Shown here: piece by piece, positions 52,487-61,760 of the stretch
Numbering within the stretch: the stretch's first letter is position 1
Layout of the letters: the number at the start of each line of letters is the position of its first letter
Assembly (NCBI RefSeq): GCF_012276985.1
Contig: NZ_JAAXMM010000011.1
Span: 1-64,000 of the forward strand
From: Agrobacterium sp. a22-2
GTDB lineage: Bacteria; Pseudomonadota; Alphaproteobacteria; Rhizobiales; Rhizobiaceae
Length of the DNA stretch: 64,000 nt
Reading direction: 5' to 3'
Made by a program: the position numbers and the translations under genes
The notes under the pieces: generated by a model
What the model was told of the DNA's origin: nothing
The model's input: only the letters and a program-made list of their open reading frames with translations
Database searches by the model: none

Positions 52487-53980
52487 TCAACTCGGTTCCA
52501 TTTTCCGCTCGAATATCGGCAGCAGTTCGCAGAGACGCTCCAGGTCTTCGGTCGTGTTCGCGGTGCCAAGGATGTAACGGTCGGGCCGGATGATGACGCT
52601 GCGCGCACCGATCTTATCCAGGTAGTCGAGACCCTCGCCGGGAAGGCAGAGCAGGTCGGCTTCGTCCCAGCGCCTGCGTGTCGCATTCGATACTTTGTCG
52701 AGCAGATCATGGTGGCCGAGCACAACGAAGCGATGGCCGACCACGTCGTCCAGCGCACGTCCATCGGAAAGGATCGGCTGATGGGAGATTGCCCCGGCCG
52801 GCGCCGGTGCTGTCCCGTGCAATCCGGGCCCGAGCCTTGGATCGATCGAGGTAATCAGCCGCTCGCTCTTGGCCAGATCCTCATCCCTCTTGCGCGCCTG
52901 TTCAGGATCGGTCGTCTGGATGATGCTGCCGATCTGCATGGCATTTTCGATGAACCGCCGAACATGGGGCGAACGTTCCACCTCATAACTATCGAGAAGC
53001 GTGGTCGGCGCCTTGCCCTTGACGACGCTTGCGAGTTTCCAGGCAAGATTGGAGCTATCCCTGATACCGGCGCAGAGACCCTGACCCAGGAAGGGGGGCG
53101 TCTGGTGTGCGGCATCGCCGGCAAGGAGCACGCGACCTTTACGCCAGGGCGCGGCCATCATGGCATGGAAGAAATAGGCGACCGAACGTTCGATGTCGGC
53201 ATCGTGCGGCGTCAGCCAGGGGCTCAAAAGAGCCCAGGTTCCGGCCGGTGTCACAAGCTCGCGCACATCGTCGCCCGGCATGACCATGAATTCCCAGCGG
53301 CGCCGGTTTCCGACACAGCGCATGAAGGTCGTCGGGCGTTCAGGGTTGCAGAACTGCACCGTGCCATCGGTCAAGCCTTCGACATTCCGCTTTATCAGCA
53401 GATCGACGACGATCCATTGCTCGTGGCTGCCGAGATCTTCGAGTTCGCTGCCGATCATGCCGCGAACGGGCGACCGTCCACCGTCGCAGCCGACAAGATA
53501 GCGGCCCCTGACGGTGTCGGTCTCGCCCGTCTTGCGCGTCCGGTATTGCGCGACAACGCCATCTTCGTCCTGTTCGAGTGCAATGACCTCACAGCCGATC
53601 AGCACCCGCGCGCCCGGAAAACGGTTGAGGCCTTGCCGCAAGGCGATTTCGAGTGCCGGTTGGTGAAACCGGTAGCTTCCATGCCAGTTCTGGGGACCAA
53701 CGTCCGCCGGACGCGGCCATCTGAGGATGACGTCGTGCTGCGGGTTGATGAAGGTCATGCCGGGATTGACGTGTGTATCGGGTTTGATCTTGTCCGCCAG
53801 CCCGATGGATTGAAAGACACGCATCACCTCGCCGTCGAAATGGGTCGCGCGCGGCAGAGTGTACATCGTCTCGTCCGCCTCGATAACGCAGACGGACAGA
53901 TCCATGGCGCACAGGAGATTTGCCAATGTGGCGCCTGTTGGACCTAGTCCGGCAATGATAACATCAACTGAATCTGACAT
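52487..53980 (-). CDS. FAD-dependent aromatic hydroxylase (MhpA/PheA-type monooxygenase)
   Basis: This 497-residue class A flavin monooxygenase has GxGxxG in IIAGLGPTGATLANLL, the DG motif VGCDGGRSPVRG, and the GD motif GRVLLAGDAAHQTPPFLGQGL. It uses NAD(P)H and O2 to hydroxylate a phenolic acid, in the style of 3-(3-hydroxyphenyl)propionate hydroxylase. AGAGGAAAGAAC precedes the chosen ATG. Its neighbours (ring-cleavage and hydrolase genes, maleate isomerase) fit an aromatic acid pathway. Confidence 0.87.
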   Translation of the reverse strand: MSDSVDVIIAGLGPTGATLANLLCAMDLSVCVIEADETMYTLPRATHFDGEVMRVFQSIGLADKIKPDTHVNPGMTFINPQHDVILRWPRPADVGPQNWHGSYRFHQPALEIALRQGLNRFPGARVLIGCEVIALEQDEDGVVAQYRTRKTGETDTVRGRYLVGCDGGRSPVRGMIGSELEDLGSHEQWIVVDLLIKRNVEGLTDGTVQFCNPERPTTFMRCVGNRRRWEFMVMPGDDVRELVTPAGTWALLSPWLTPHDADIERSVAYFFHAMMAAPWRKGRVLLAGDAAHQTPPFLGQGLCAGIRDSSNLAWKLASVVKGKAPTTLLDSYEVERSPHVRRFIENAMQIGSIIQTTDPEQARKRDEDLAKSERLITSIDPRLGPGLHGTAPAPAGAISHQPILSDGRALDDVVGHRFVVLGHHDLLDKVSNATRRRWDEADLLCLPGEGLDYLDKIGARSVIIRPDRYILGTANTTEDLERLCELLPIFERKMEPS

Positions 53981-53996
53981 GTTCTTTCCTCTCCCG

Positions 53997-55445
53997 TTAT
54001 GCAGCCGGTATGGTTCCGGCGCCGTGTTCTTCATCCAGACACATGTCCGGCACCGTTCCTGATGTCAGCGTCGCGTCGATGGCGGTCATCATGCGCGCCA
54101 GTTCCGGCCCGGTGGTCGGATTGTTCAGGTCCAGGCAGCATTGCTCAATTCGGTCGGCTTGGCTGTCGGTAATGATGCCGCGCACGAGCCGACGGAACTT
54201 TTTCCGCGCCGAAACAAGATCGAACGGCTTGTCGGGATCTCCGAAGGCGTTCGATACGGCGATCGAGGCAATCATCGTGTCGTTGACGAACAGATCGAGG
54301 GTCGCGGGGTAATGATGGGGACACTGGAGCGCCAGCGCGGCGTCAGCCACGACCTCCACCTTTTGGACAAACTCGATAACGGCTGCAGCGGTTACCGCCT
54401 CCGCCCGCTCGATGTCGAGCAGATCATCGGGCCGGAATGCTGCCAGCGCAAGATTGTAGCCGCAGCTGGTGATGCGGGAGAGGCGACTCAAACCGACATC
54501 ACGGTGGCCGATCATGCCGGCATGGGCAGGGGGAACCCTGACCACGACCTTCGTCAACGCATCGAGCGGAATTCCCTGACGAAGAAGCGTCTGAAAGCCG
54601 TCAATCGCCGCGATGGCGTGCTTGGCTGCGCAATAGGGCTTGATGCTCGTGCCGAGCACAGCCGGCCGGCCGGCAAAGAAATCCAAGAGCGGTGCTGGCG
54701 ACAGCTGGATACCGTGGCTTCTGCCCGGCCATTCACCGTTAAGAAGGCTCCTGTCGCCGTTGAAATCCTGCGCGGCACTGAGGGCGGCAAAGCAGCCGGC
54801 CTTTGCGGCAAGGCCGGCGAGCAACCATCGCGCCGAGGTGCCGACACTGCCGACCACTCCGCCGCTGACGCTGCCGCCGGGTCTGCCGCTGGCCGTGGAG
54901 AGCGCAATTGCCAAGGCATGTGCGGTCCGCTCCCAATCCAGGTTCAAAAGCTTGGCCGTGACCGCCGCTGCCGTCACCGGCGCCAGCAGGTAGGTGGGCC
55001 AGATCCCCTTGTGCAGGATCTCGGGCCCGGACACCGCTTCGCCAAGACGGGTCATGACTTCGTAGCCGGCGTGGAGTGCATCGACCAACAGGGCGGCGTC
55101 CGAACGTTGCTCCAGATCGGCCGCCAGGGACAATGCCGTCATGACGACAACGGCGCCGGGCGTCGTGCAGGAGGGCATATGCACATCATCGACCTCGCTC
55201 AGTCGCGCCGTGGCGACCCGGAGCGCAATGGTGTCCAGCGTTGACGAGGTCAGCGGGGCGGCCGCCTCTCTTGCGCCTTTGCGAAGCCGCGACAGATGCT
55301 GGCCTTCCCGTGTCGCCCGTCCGGCAATCCAGGCGCCCACAGTATCGAGAACGTGGATGGCGAGGCCGTCCACTGCAAGAGCGTCGCGAGAATAGGGCGC
55401 TCCTGCAGAAATCCGTTTTGAAATGTCGTCGATCAAAATGTTCAT
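53997..55445 (-). CDS. MmgE/PrpD family protein
   Basis: This 482-residue protein has the family motifs LDTVGAWIAGR at the N-terminus, EVDDVHMPSCTTPGAVV, GSVGTSARWLLAGLAA and SIKPYCAAKHAI. Known members are 2-methylcitrate dehydratase and cis-aconitate decarboxylase, so dehydration, hydration or decarboxylation of a di- or tricarboxylic acid is likely. It lies between the TRAP large permease and the monooxygenase genes on the same strand. The substrate is unknown. Confidence 0.87.
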   Translation of the reverse strand: MNILIDDISKRISAGAPYSRDALAVDGLAIHVLDTVGAWIAGRATREGQHLSRLRKGAREAAAPLTSSTLDTIALRVATARLSEVDDVHMPSCTTPGAVVVMTALSLAADLEQRSDAALLVDALHAGYEVMTRLGEAVSGPEILHKGIWPTYLLAPVTAAAVTAKLLNLDWERTAHALAIALSTASGRPGGSVSGGVVGSVGTSARWLLAGLAAKAGCFAALSAAQDFNGDRSLLNGEWPGRSHGIQLSPAPLLDFFAGRPAVLGTSIKPYCAAKHAIAAIDGFQTLLRQGIPLDALTKVVVRVPPAHAGMIGHRDVGLSRLSRITSCGYNLALAAFRPDDLLDIERAEAVTAAAVIEFVQKVEVVADAALALQCPHHYPATLDLFVNDTMIASIAVSNAFGDPDKPFDLVSARKKFRRLVRGIITDSQADRIEQCCLDLNNPTTGPELARMMTAIDATLTSGTVPDMCLDEEHGAGTIPAA

Positions 55446-55476
55446 CTATGGGTTCCCTGTGAGGTTCTTGGCGAAC

Positions 55477-56781
55477 CTAGCTCCGTAGCCATGTGAGGGG
55501 CGCAAGGACGATTTGCGGGAACAGAGCAAGCAGGACCAGAAGGATGAGGTCGGCGACGATGAAGGGGACAACGCCTCGGTAGATTTCAGACAGCCTGATC
55601 TGCGGAGCGAGCCCGTGAATGATGAACACGCCAAGACCGATCGGCGGGATGATCAGGCCGAGTTCGACAATCAGCACATTCATGATGCCCCACCAGATGG
55701 GGTCGTAGCCAAGCTCGACGATTACGGGCAGCACGAAGGGCAGCGTGATGATCATCGCCGAAATCTCGTCGAAGACGGCACCGAGGACCAGATAGGCCGC
55801 CAGCAATCCGAAGACGATCAGGATCGGCGGCGCATGCACCAGGCCGATGGCGTCGACAAGGCTTTCCGGCACGCGCGCCAAGGTCATGAAGTAGCTGAAC
55901 ACCGATGCCCCGGCGATCACCATGTAGACCATCACCGCCACATTGGTGGCGTCGAACATGCCGGAGAAGGTCGCCTTGAGGTTGAACCGCGACCTGACAA
56001 GGGCAAAGGCGACCGTCAGGACGGCGGCAACCGATGCGGCCTCGTTGACGGTGAAGATGCCGCTATAAAGACCGCCGAAGACGCAGACGATCAGGGTGAG
56101 GGCTGGCGCGGCCTTGCGCAGGAGAATTTTCCGTTCGGCCCACGCCACCGGCTCCAGGATGGGTGCCATTTCCGGGTGGCGCCGGGTGGTCACCCAGATC
56201 GCTCCGAGATTGAGCAGGATGACCAGACAGACGGGAACGATCGCAGCGAGGAAGAGGTCGAGAATGAAGGTGTTCGTGGCAATGCTGTAGAGGATCATGA
56301 CGAGCGACGGAGGAATGAGCGCCTTGAGAGCGCCACCTGCGGCGATCGACCCTGTCGCCAGTTGCGGCGAATAGTTGCGGCCCAGCATCTCGGGCAGGGC
56401 GATCTTGGTAAAAGTCGCCGTGGTCGCGGTCGAGGAGCCGCAGACGGCGCCGAATGCCGCGCAACCCGCGATCGTCGCATAGGCAAGCCCGCCGCGGCGA
56501 TGGCCCAGAAAGGACGCCGCGACGAGATAGATGTCCCGGGACAATCCCGCCGATGTGGCACAGATGCCCATCAGCAGAAACAGGGGGACGACCGCCATGT
56601 CGACACTGGTCATGGATGCCGCCGGATCGCCCACCAGCAGCGTCAGCGCCGATGTCCAGGACGTCTGCAGCGCGAACGCCGTGACGCCGACGAGCATCAT
56701 CGCAATGGCGATCGGGATTTTGAGGATGATGAGCACGAACAGCACAAGAAAGCCGAGGGCGCCGATGTATAAGGGATCCAT
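55477..56781 (-). CDS. dctM: TRAP transporter large permease (DctM type)
   Basis: This 434-residue integral membrane protein has about 12 hydrophobic segments. DctM hallmarks are PLFLLMGICATSAGLSRD, GCAAFGAVCGSSTATTATF, and ELGLIIPPIGLGVFIIHGLAP. It drives Na+-coupled uptake of an organic acid. The ATG at 56781 gives the typical short N-terminus MDPLYIGALGFLVLFV. Confidence 0.93.
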   Translation of the reverse strand: MDPLYIGALGFLVLFVLIILKIPIAIAMMLVGVTAFALQTSWTSALTLLVGDPAASMTSVDMAVVPLFLLMGICATSAGLSRDIYLVAASFLGHRRGGLAYATIAGCAAFGAVCGSSTATTATFTKIALPEMLGRNYSPQLATGSIAAGGALKALIPPSLVMILYSIATNTFILDLFLAAIVPVCLVILLNLGAIWVTTRRHPEMAPILEPVAWAERKILLRKAAPALTLIVCVFGGLYSGIFTVNEAASVAAVLTVAFALVRSRFNLKATFSGMFDATNVAVMVYMVIAGASVFSYFMTLARVPESLVDAIGLVHAPPILIVFGLLAAYLVLGAVFDEISAMIITLPFVLPVIVELGYDPIWWGIMNVLIVELGLIIPPIGLGVFIIHGLAPQIRLSEIYRGVVPFIVADLILLVLLALFPQIVLAPLTWLRS

Positions 56782-56845
56782 GATTGCCTTTCCGCAGCGC
56801 GTATCACCGAGATCGGTGGCGTGCAGGGTTTTCGTATCGGGCGGT

Positions 56846-57382
56846 TCAATCCGCCGTGTGATCTGGGAGCGGCGATGGCCGCCGCTCTCTCCGGGTGTCT
56901 CCCAGCAGTTCCAGGACGACGACGAACTGGACCACGACTGCAATCCACAACAAGCCGTCGATAACGAACCAGAAGGGTGCGCGGGGATAGCCGAGCATGG
57001 GTGTCACTTCGCCTGCTGCCTGAAAGTTGCGGGCGTTTTGCAGAAACTGCCAGGCAAAGACGGTCATGAACGCCAGGGTCACGAAGGCGGCGAACAATGC
57101 GAGCAGGCGTCCGACTTGCGGCGGCACGATCCCGTCGATGAACGTCACCTCGATATTGGCGCGCTCCAGAAAGGCCAGCGGTATGAAACTCGCCAGCGAC
57201 ACCCCGACAATCATCCCGCCAAGATCGCGGACGATATCAATCGGGTTGTTGAAGAGGGATCGGCTGGAGCCATCCAGGAGAGTCGCAACCGCAAAGCCCA
57301 TGAGGAGGACCACGCCGGCACCCGCCAAACCATTCGCGAGGTGCCGGATGAACCGGGCAGGGACCGAGTTCAACACACTCAT
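56846..57382 (-). CDS. dctQ: TRAP transporter small permease (DctQ type)
   Basis: This 178-residue protein has four membrane segments and a conserved DctQ pattern (ANIEVTFIDGIVPP). It joins DctM in the membrane complex. It starts in an ATGA overlap with the binding-protein gene. Confidence 0.9.
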   Translation of the reverse strand: MSVLNSVPARFIRHLANGLAGAGVVLLMGFAVATLLDGSSRSLFNNPIDIVRDLGGMIVGVSLASFIPLAFLERANIEVTFIDGIVPPQVGRLLALFAAFVTLAFMTVFAWQFLQNARNFQAAGEVTPMLGYPRAPFWFVIDGLLWIAVVVQFVVVLELLGDTRRERRPSPLPDHTAD

Positions 57383-58398
57383 CTCACCGGCCGGTCTGCG
57401 CGAACCTCTTCCAAGGTCTTCTGGAGGTCGGCCAGAAGTTCCTTGTTATGGGGGTCCTTGGCGGTGAACTCATCGATCACGTCCTTATAGATCGTTTTCA
57501 GTTCCGCCATCTCGGTCTCTGACGGGTAGACGACGGTCTGCTTCGGATCGGCTTTGAATTTTGCGACGGCCCGGTCGTTGGCGCCGCCTGTCGCCTCGAT
57601 CCAGCGATCCGCCATCCATTCACCGCCGTATTTGCGCAGGATCTCTTGCGCCGGGGCTGGCAGGGACTCGAACTTTTCCTTGTTCATCAGCACGGCCAGG
57701 GGGGCATTGCTGAACCGGCCGTAATAGTGGTGGCTGACGACGCGATTGATGCCGTAGTCGACGACCGGCGCCGATTGCATGGCGGTTCCTTCGACCGTTC
57801 CGCGCGCAATCGCCTCGACCGTTTCAGGCGTGGGGAGAACGACGGGTGCAGCGCCCAGGCGGCGCAGCGTGAGCGCTTCCGTCGGGTTGGTCGCCCGGAT
57901 TTTCTTGCCCGCAATATCCTTGTAGGATGAAATCGGCACGTTCATGTGAATGCCGGATGGGTCGCCGCCGAATGCGCCGAGCACGACGAAGTCGCTGTAG
58001 CCCTTCAGTTTGCCGGCAGCGACGAGGCGCGTGAAGGTATAGCTCGACTCGGTGATATTGCTGAAGATGCCGGGCAGTTCCAGCACGCCATTGTTTGGAA
58101 ACCGACCTGCAGATTGTCCCAGCGTCGCGAAAGCGATGTCCGCAACACCGTCCAATACGACCTGAGGCTGCTGGCCGGCGTTGCGGCTCAAAGCGCCGTT
58201 CGGGTAGCCCTGAATCTCGACGATACCCTTACCGTCAGCATTGACGGCGTCCATGAACGGACGGAGCACGCCGGTCCACGTCGAGTCGGTGTCGGCGTTG
58301 AAGAACGCCAGTTTCAATTGAACGGGTTCCGCCATTGCAGCGGAAGCGGCCAGGCCCAGCACCGAAGCCAGGCCGACTGTCAGAATGCGTTTAAACAT
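57379..58398 (-). CDS. dctP: TRAP transporter substrate-binding protein (DctP type)
   Basis: This 339-residue periplasmic protein has a Sec signal (MFKRILTVGLASVLGLAASAAMA) and the DctP core, including the carboxylate-binding Arg region GKKIRATNPTEALTLRRLGAAPV. It binds an organic acid, most likely the aromatic or dicarboxylic acid degraded by this block. GGAGGAGTTC precedes the ATG. It is the first gene of the minus-strand operon, and an operator candidate lies at 58475-58491. Confidence 0.92.
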   Translation of the reverse strand: MFKRILTVGLASVLGLAASAAMAEPVQLKLAFFNADTDSTWTGVLRPFMDAVNADGKGIVEIQGYPNGALSRNAGQQPQVVLDGVADIAFATLGQSAGRFPNNGVLELPGIFSNITESSYTFTRLVAAGKLKGYSDFVVLGAFGGDPSGIHMNVPISSYKDIAGKKIRATNPTEALTLRRLGAAPVVLPTPETVEAIARGTVEGTAMQSAPVVDYGINRVVSHHYYGRFSNAPLAVLMNKEKFESLPAPAQEILRKYGGEWMADRWIEATGGANDRAVAKFKADPKQTVVYPSETEMAELKTIYKDVIDEFTAKDPHNKELLADLQKTLEEVRADRPVR

Positions 58399-58474
58399 GA
58401 ACTCCTCCCAGAGCGATGTCGCCGAGAACCGGGGACGAAAAAGGATTGCCACGGCTATTCCGGAATGTCAATCA

Positions 58475-58491
58475 ATCTAGTAATGTGAGAT
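58475..58491. promoter_or_regulatory. IclR-type operator candidate 1
   Basis: ATCTAGTAATGTGAGAT matches the perfect palindrome at 58992-59008 in 13 of 17 positions. It lies between the divergent dctP and GlcG-like genes, so it could control both operons. Confidence 0.6.
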
Positions 58492-58534
58492 TTGGATAAA
58501 TTTTAGATCCATTCGTTTTTTGGAGGACGCGAGA

Positions 58535-58981
58535 ATGCATATGAGACCACACCTTAACGAGGCCGATGTAATCCTGATGTGCGAGGCCGCGCGCGGGTGC
58601 GCTGCAGCAAATGGCTGGAACGTGACAATCGCCGTGGTAGACGAGGGCGGTGCGCTCCTTCGTCTTGAGCGAATGGACGGCACTGGAGCGGCGAGCAGTG
58701 ACATTGCCACGGGAAAAGCGAAAATGGCCGCAATTTCTCGGCGAAAATCCAAAGATATGGAGGAGCGCATCGGGGAAAGGCCGGTTTTTCTCAAGCTTTC
58801 ATATGGCTTGCCGATTCAGGGCGGACTGCCTGTACTGGTCGACACGTGGTGCCTGGGCGGGATTGGCGTGTCCGGCGTCCAGTCCCATCAGGACGAGCTT
58901 ATCGCCCAGGCAGCCTTGGATGCCTTGCTGTCGGACACACCGGTTCCCCTGGCGGACAGAACGATCGAGGCGAATAACTAA
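58535..58981 (+). CDS. GlcG/HbpS-like heme- or ligand-binding protein
   Basis: This 148-residue single-domain protein has the family pattern NVTIAVVDEGGALLRLERMDG at the N-terminus and GIGVSGVQSHQDELIAQAALDAL at the C-terminus. GlcG-type proteins often accompany catabolic operons without a defined activity, while HbpS binds haem. GGAGG lies upstream of the chosen ATG at 58535. It is the first gene of the plus-strand part of block 4. Confidence 0.82.
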   Translation: MHMRPHLNEADVILMCEAARGCAAANGWNVTIAVVDEGGALLRLERMDGTGAASSDIATGKAKMAAISRRKSKDMEERIGERPVFLKLSYGLPIQGGLPVLVDTWCLGGIGVSGVQSHQDELIAQAALDALLSDTPVPLADRTIEANN

Positions 58982-58991
58982 GTTGACCAAA

Positions 58992-59008
58992 ATCTCATAC
59001 TATGAGAT
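58992..59008. promoter_or_regulatory. IclR-type operator candidate 2
   Basis: ATCTCATACTATGAGAT is a perfect palindrome of two 8-bp arms with one central base. It lies between the GlcG-like and VOC dioxygenase genes. IclR proteins bind such 15-17-bp palindromes, and an IclR gene lies 1.8 kb downstream. Confidence 0.7.
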
Positions 59009-59073
59009 GGAAATGTAATCCGACCTCGGGAGTGTCGGATCTTTGTCAAAAATTGATTTATCGGGAGGTACAT

Positions 59074-59607
59074 ATGCAGCAGGTCTCCATCAGCCATGTC
59101 GGGCTATTCGTCCACGATCTGGCGCTCATGCTGGACTATTACACCAAGGTCCTCGGGTTCATCGTCACGGACGAGGTCCCGGGACGGATGTGCTTCTTGA
59201 GCCGAAACCTCGAGGAACACCATCAGGTGGCGCTTTTCACCGGCCGCACGGCGGATACGCCGCAGGTGCAGCAACTTTCGTTCCGGCTGGATACGCTTGA
59301 AGAGGTGCGCGAAGTGCATCGCCGGCTGGTCGAAGGCGGAACCAAGGACATGAAATGCGTCAGTCACGGCATTGCCTGGTCGATCTATTTCCCGGATCCG
59401 GAGGGCAACCGCCTGGAATATTTCACCGACACGGAATGGTACGTCAAGCAGCCTTGCGCCGATCCGGTCGACTTCACCCTTCCGGCGGATGAAATCTATC
59501 GGCTTTCCGAGGCGCGCAATCGCGAGCATGAGGACTTTCAGCCCCTGCAGCAGTGGCGCGATCGCTTCAATGAGAAGCTGAAGCAAAAGATGGCGGAGTC
59601 GCTCTGA
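59074..59607 (+). CDS. VOC-family dioxygenase (extradiol ring-cleavage type)
   Basis: This 177-residue protein has one VOC (glyoxalase-fold) module of two beta-alpha-beta-beta-beta units. Metal ligands are likely His8 (SISHVGLFV), a His in EEHHQVALF near residue 50, and Glu115 in NRLEYFTD. The segment FPDPEGNRLEYF is characteristic of catechol 2,3-dioxygenase-like proteins. It may cleave the ring of the product of the monooxygenase at 52487. GGAGG precedes the ATG. Confidence 0.82.
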   Translation: MQQVSISHVGLFVHDLALMLDYYTKVLGFIVTDEVPGRMCFLSRNLEEHHQVALFTGRTADTPQVQQLSFRLDTLEEVREVHRRLVEGGTKDMKCVSHGIAWSIYFPDPEGNRLEYFTDTEWYVKQPCADPVDFTLPADEIYRLSEARNREHEDFQPLQQWRDRFNEKLKQKMAESL

Positions 59608-59729
59608 CGCTTCATTGCATCAGTCACCGTCCAGCGCTTCGGCGCACAGTCTCGGCTCGTTCGCGGGCCGCTATTGGCTTTCCATTCCCTAGCGCGTTCA
59701 GCACGGCGCCAGCTGAGAGATCCTAATCC

Positions 59730-60665
59730 ATGAAACTCGCATTTTTCGATTCCTACCGGCTCGGCGTGGTCCGGGGCGACACCATTTTCGACGTCTCTTC
59801 CGTGGTCCAGGACATTCCCCATGTGGGGCCGCATGACCTGATGCGCGGATTGATCGAGCGGTTTGACGCGTATCGCGGCAGGCTGGAGGCTGCGGCCGAT
59901 GGTGGCGTGCCGATCGACCTGTCGTCCGTGCAACTTCAGGCGCCGTTGCCGAAACCGGGCAATATCGTGTGCATGGCGGTCAACTACATGGAGGACGGGA
60001 CGCTTGCCGAAGCGCCGGCGATCAACGCCTTCCACAAGGCGCCATCCGGCGTGATCGGGCCTGGCGGCACCATGGTCCTGCCGGACATGCCGGCCAAGAC
60101 ATTCGAAGGGGAAGCCGAGCTTGCTCTGGTGATCGGCAAGCGGGCGCATCAGGTTCCGGCCGAAAACTGGCGCGACCATGTTTTTGGTTACGTGAACTTC
60201 ATCGACGGTTCGGCACGTGGCACCGTCCCGGACAAGAACAATTATTTCCAGATGAAGTCGCGTGATACCTTTGCGCCGATCGGCCCGTGGATCGTGACGG
60301 CCGACGAAATTCCGGATCCGCAGTCTCTGCAGGTCCGGCTTTGGGTCAATGGCGAACTCAAGCAGGATTTCAACACCAGCGACATGGCGCACAAGATTCC
60401 GCGTTGTATCGAATGGCTGAGCCATATTCAGGCTCTGGAACCCGGAGACGTCGTGGCGACCGGCACCAATCACCGCGGACTGAATGCCTTTCAGGACGGG
60501 GATGCGGTCGAGCTGGAAGTCGAAGGGCTGGGGCGCCTGAAGATCGGCGTGCGCGATGACCTGAAGAGAACCTGGCCGCGCGATACGCGCGTCGACCTTA
60601 TGGCCAAAGGGGTCAAGGGACCGGCGATCCAGCTGACTGGGAAATATGCCCCCGTCAATCCGTGA
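59730..60665 (+). CDS. fumarylacetoacetate hydrolase (FAH) family protein
   Basis: This 311-residue enzyme has metal ligands Glu128, Glu130 (FEGEAELALVIGKRA) and Asp159 (YVNFIDGSARG), and the C-terminal LEPGDVVATGTNHRG typical of the family. Members hydrolyse the C-C bond of acylpyruvates or hydrate/decarboxylate ring-cleavage products. In this block it would follow ring cleavage and could release maleate or a related acid for the isomerase. Confidence 0.87.
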   Translation: MKLAFFDSYRLGVVRGDTIFDVSSVVQDIPHVGPHDLMRGLIERFDAYRGRLEAAADGGVPIDLSSVQLQAPLPKPGNIVCMAVNYMEDGTLAEAPAINAFHKAPSGVIGPGGTMVLPDMPAKTFEGEAELALVIGKRAHQVPAENWRDHVFGYVNFIDGSARGTVPDKNNYFQMKSRDTFAPIGPWIVTADEIPDPQSLQVRLWVNGELKQDFNTSDMAHKIPRCIEWLSHIQALEPGDVVATGTNHRGLNAFQDGDAVELEVEGLGRLKIGVRDDLKRTWPRDTRVDLMAKGVKGPAIQLTGKYAPVNP

Positions 60666-60792
60666 CAGCCCGAGGGAGTGGAGGCGCTGCAACTTGCACG
60701 CCTTCTCATCCACGCCTAGCTTGGTTGTTTGAAGTTCGGGTCCTTGCGATGGCTCTTACCGATCGGCGCAATAGATCTACACGCGAGCACGT

Positions 60793-61587
60793 ATGTCCAG
60801 TCTAACGAAAATGTTACTCATTCTTGACCTCTTTTCGGTCGAGAAACCGATCTGGTCCGCAGAAGAGATCATTCAGCATTGTGGGCATTCACGCCCCACA
60901 GGCTACCGCTATGTCAAGGAGTTGTGCGACGCCGGACTGTTGCGACGCGCAGTGGGGGGCTATTCTCTCGGCCCGCGCGTGATCGAAATGGATTATTATA
61001 TCCGTCAGTGCGACCCACTGCTCAATGCCTGTCGGCCGATCATGGTCCGCATCGCCCAGGAAACGGGCTGCGACATGCTGCTGGCCAGCATGTATGGCTC
61101 GAAAATCATGGCCGTACACCAGGAACTGGCGCACGAAACCGGTCAGATCGCCTTCGGCCGAGGCCGCCCGATGCCGCTGTTTCGCGGTGGCGGCTCGAAG
61201 ATCCTGCTTGCGTCGATGACAGTGCCTCAACTCAGGAAGCTTTATGGGCAGCACAGCGCAGACATAGCGGAGGCGGGCCTTGGCGCCACATGGTCGGAAT
61301 TCCGCAAGCAGTTGCTACAATACCGCAATGACGGCCATGTGATCTCGATCGGCGAACTCGACCCCAATGCCGCAGGCGTCGCCGTTCCGGTTCCGGTCGA
61401 CGATGCGCTCGATCCCGCTGCCCTCGTGATGGTCACCACCCGGACGCGCTTCAATCTCATGGAGAAAGCACTGCTGATCGATATCGCCACGAATGCCGCC
61501 CGGCAGATCGAAACGTCCATGCGCGGGCAGCGTGACCCGATCACACGGGGCCAGCCGCACTTCGACGACCGAGCAGAGACGCTCTGA
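60793..61587 (+). CDS. IclR-family transcriptional regulator
   Basis: This 264-residue regulator has an N-terminal winged HTH (about 1-65: WSAEEIIQHCGHSRPTGYRYVKELCDAG) and a C-terminal effector domain (about 80-250). It is the likely regulator of block 4, and two related palindromes at 58475 and 58992 are its candidate operators. The ligand is probably the imported aromatic acid or an intermediate. Confidence 0.9.
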   Translation: MSSLTKMLLILDLFSVEKPIWSAEEIIQHCGHSRPTGYRYVKELCDAGLLRRAVGGYSLGPRVIEMDYYIRQCDPLLNACRPIMVRIAQETGCDMLLASMYGSKIMAVHQELAHETGQIAFGRGRPMPLFRGGGSKILLASMTVPQLRKLYGQHSADIAEAGLGATWSEFRKQLLQYRNDGHVISIGELDPNAAGVAVPVPVDDALDPAALVMVTTRTRFNLMEKALLIDIATNAARQIETSMRGQRDPITRGQPHFDDRAETL

Positions 61588-61760
61588 TCGATCTGCTTGT
61601 TCGTGGTTGAGTGAGAGTGTCTACCGTCGGTGGCTGGCCTCTTGAGGCAGGCAATCGAAGATGTGCGGGGCGTTCGTTCCGAATTCCAGATTTTTCCGAT
61701 TGTCGGACGCGCCATCACGGTTTGCGCCCGACACTTTGTTCGACACCAGGAGGTCCTTGC

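Noticed and set aside
52007..53947. Plus-strand frame of 646 codons opposite the maleate isomerase and hydroxylase genes
   Set aside because: It covers two well-supported minus-strand genes and the gap between them. No start signal or domain is present.
56590..56610. TGTCGACA core inside dctM as a fifth operator
   Set aside because: It encodes conserved residues of the TRAP permease, lies inside a coding region of block 4, and lacks the flanking symmetry.
55513..56772. Plus-strand frame of 419 codons opposite dctM
   Set aside because: The protein is an Asp/Arg/Gly/Gln-rich antisense artefact of a membrane protein gene.
58064..58080. CCGGGCAG inside dctP as another palindromic insertion
   Set aside because: The segment encodes the normal ELPGIF residues in frame, and no extra bases or hairpin are present.
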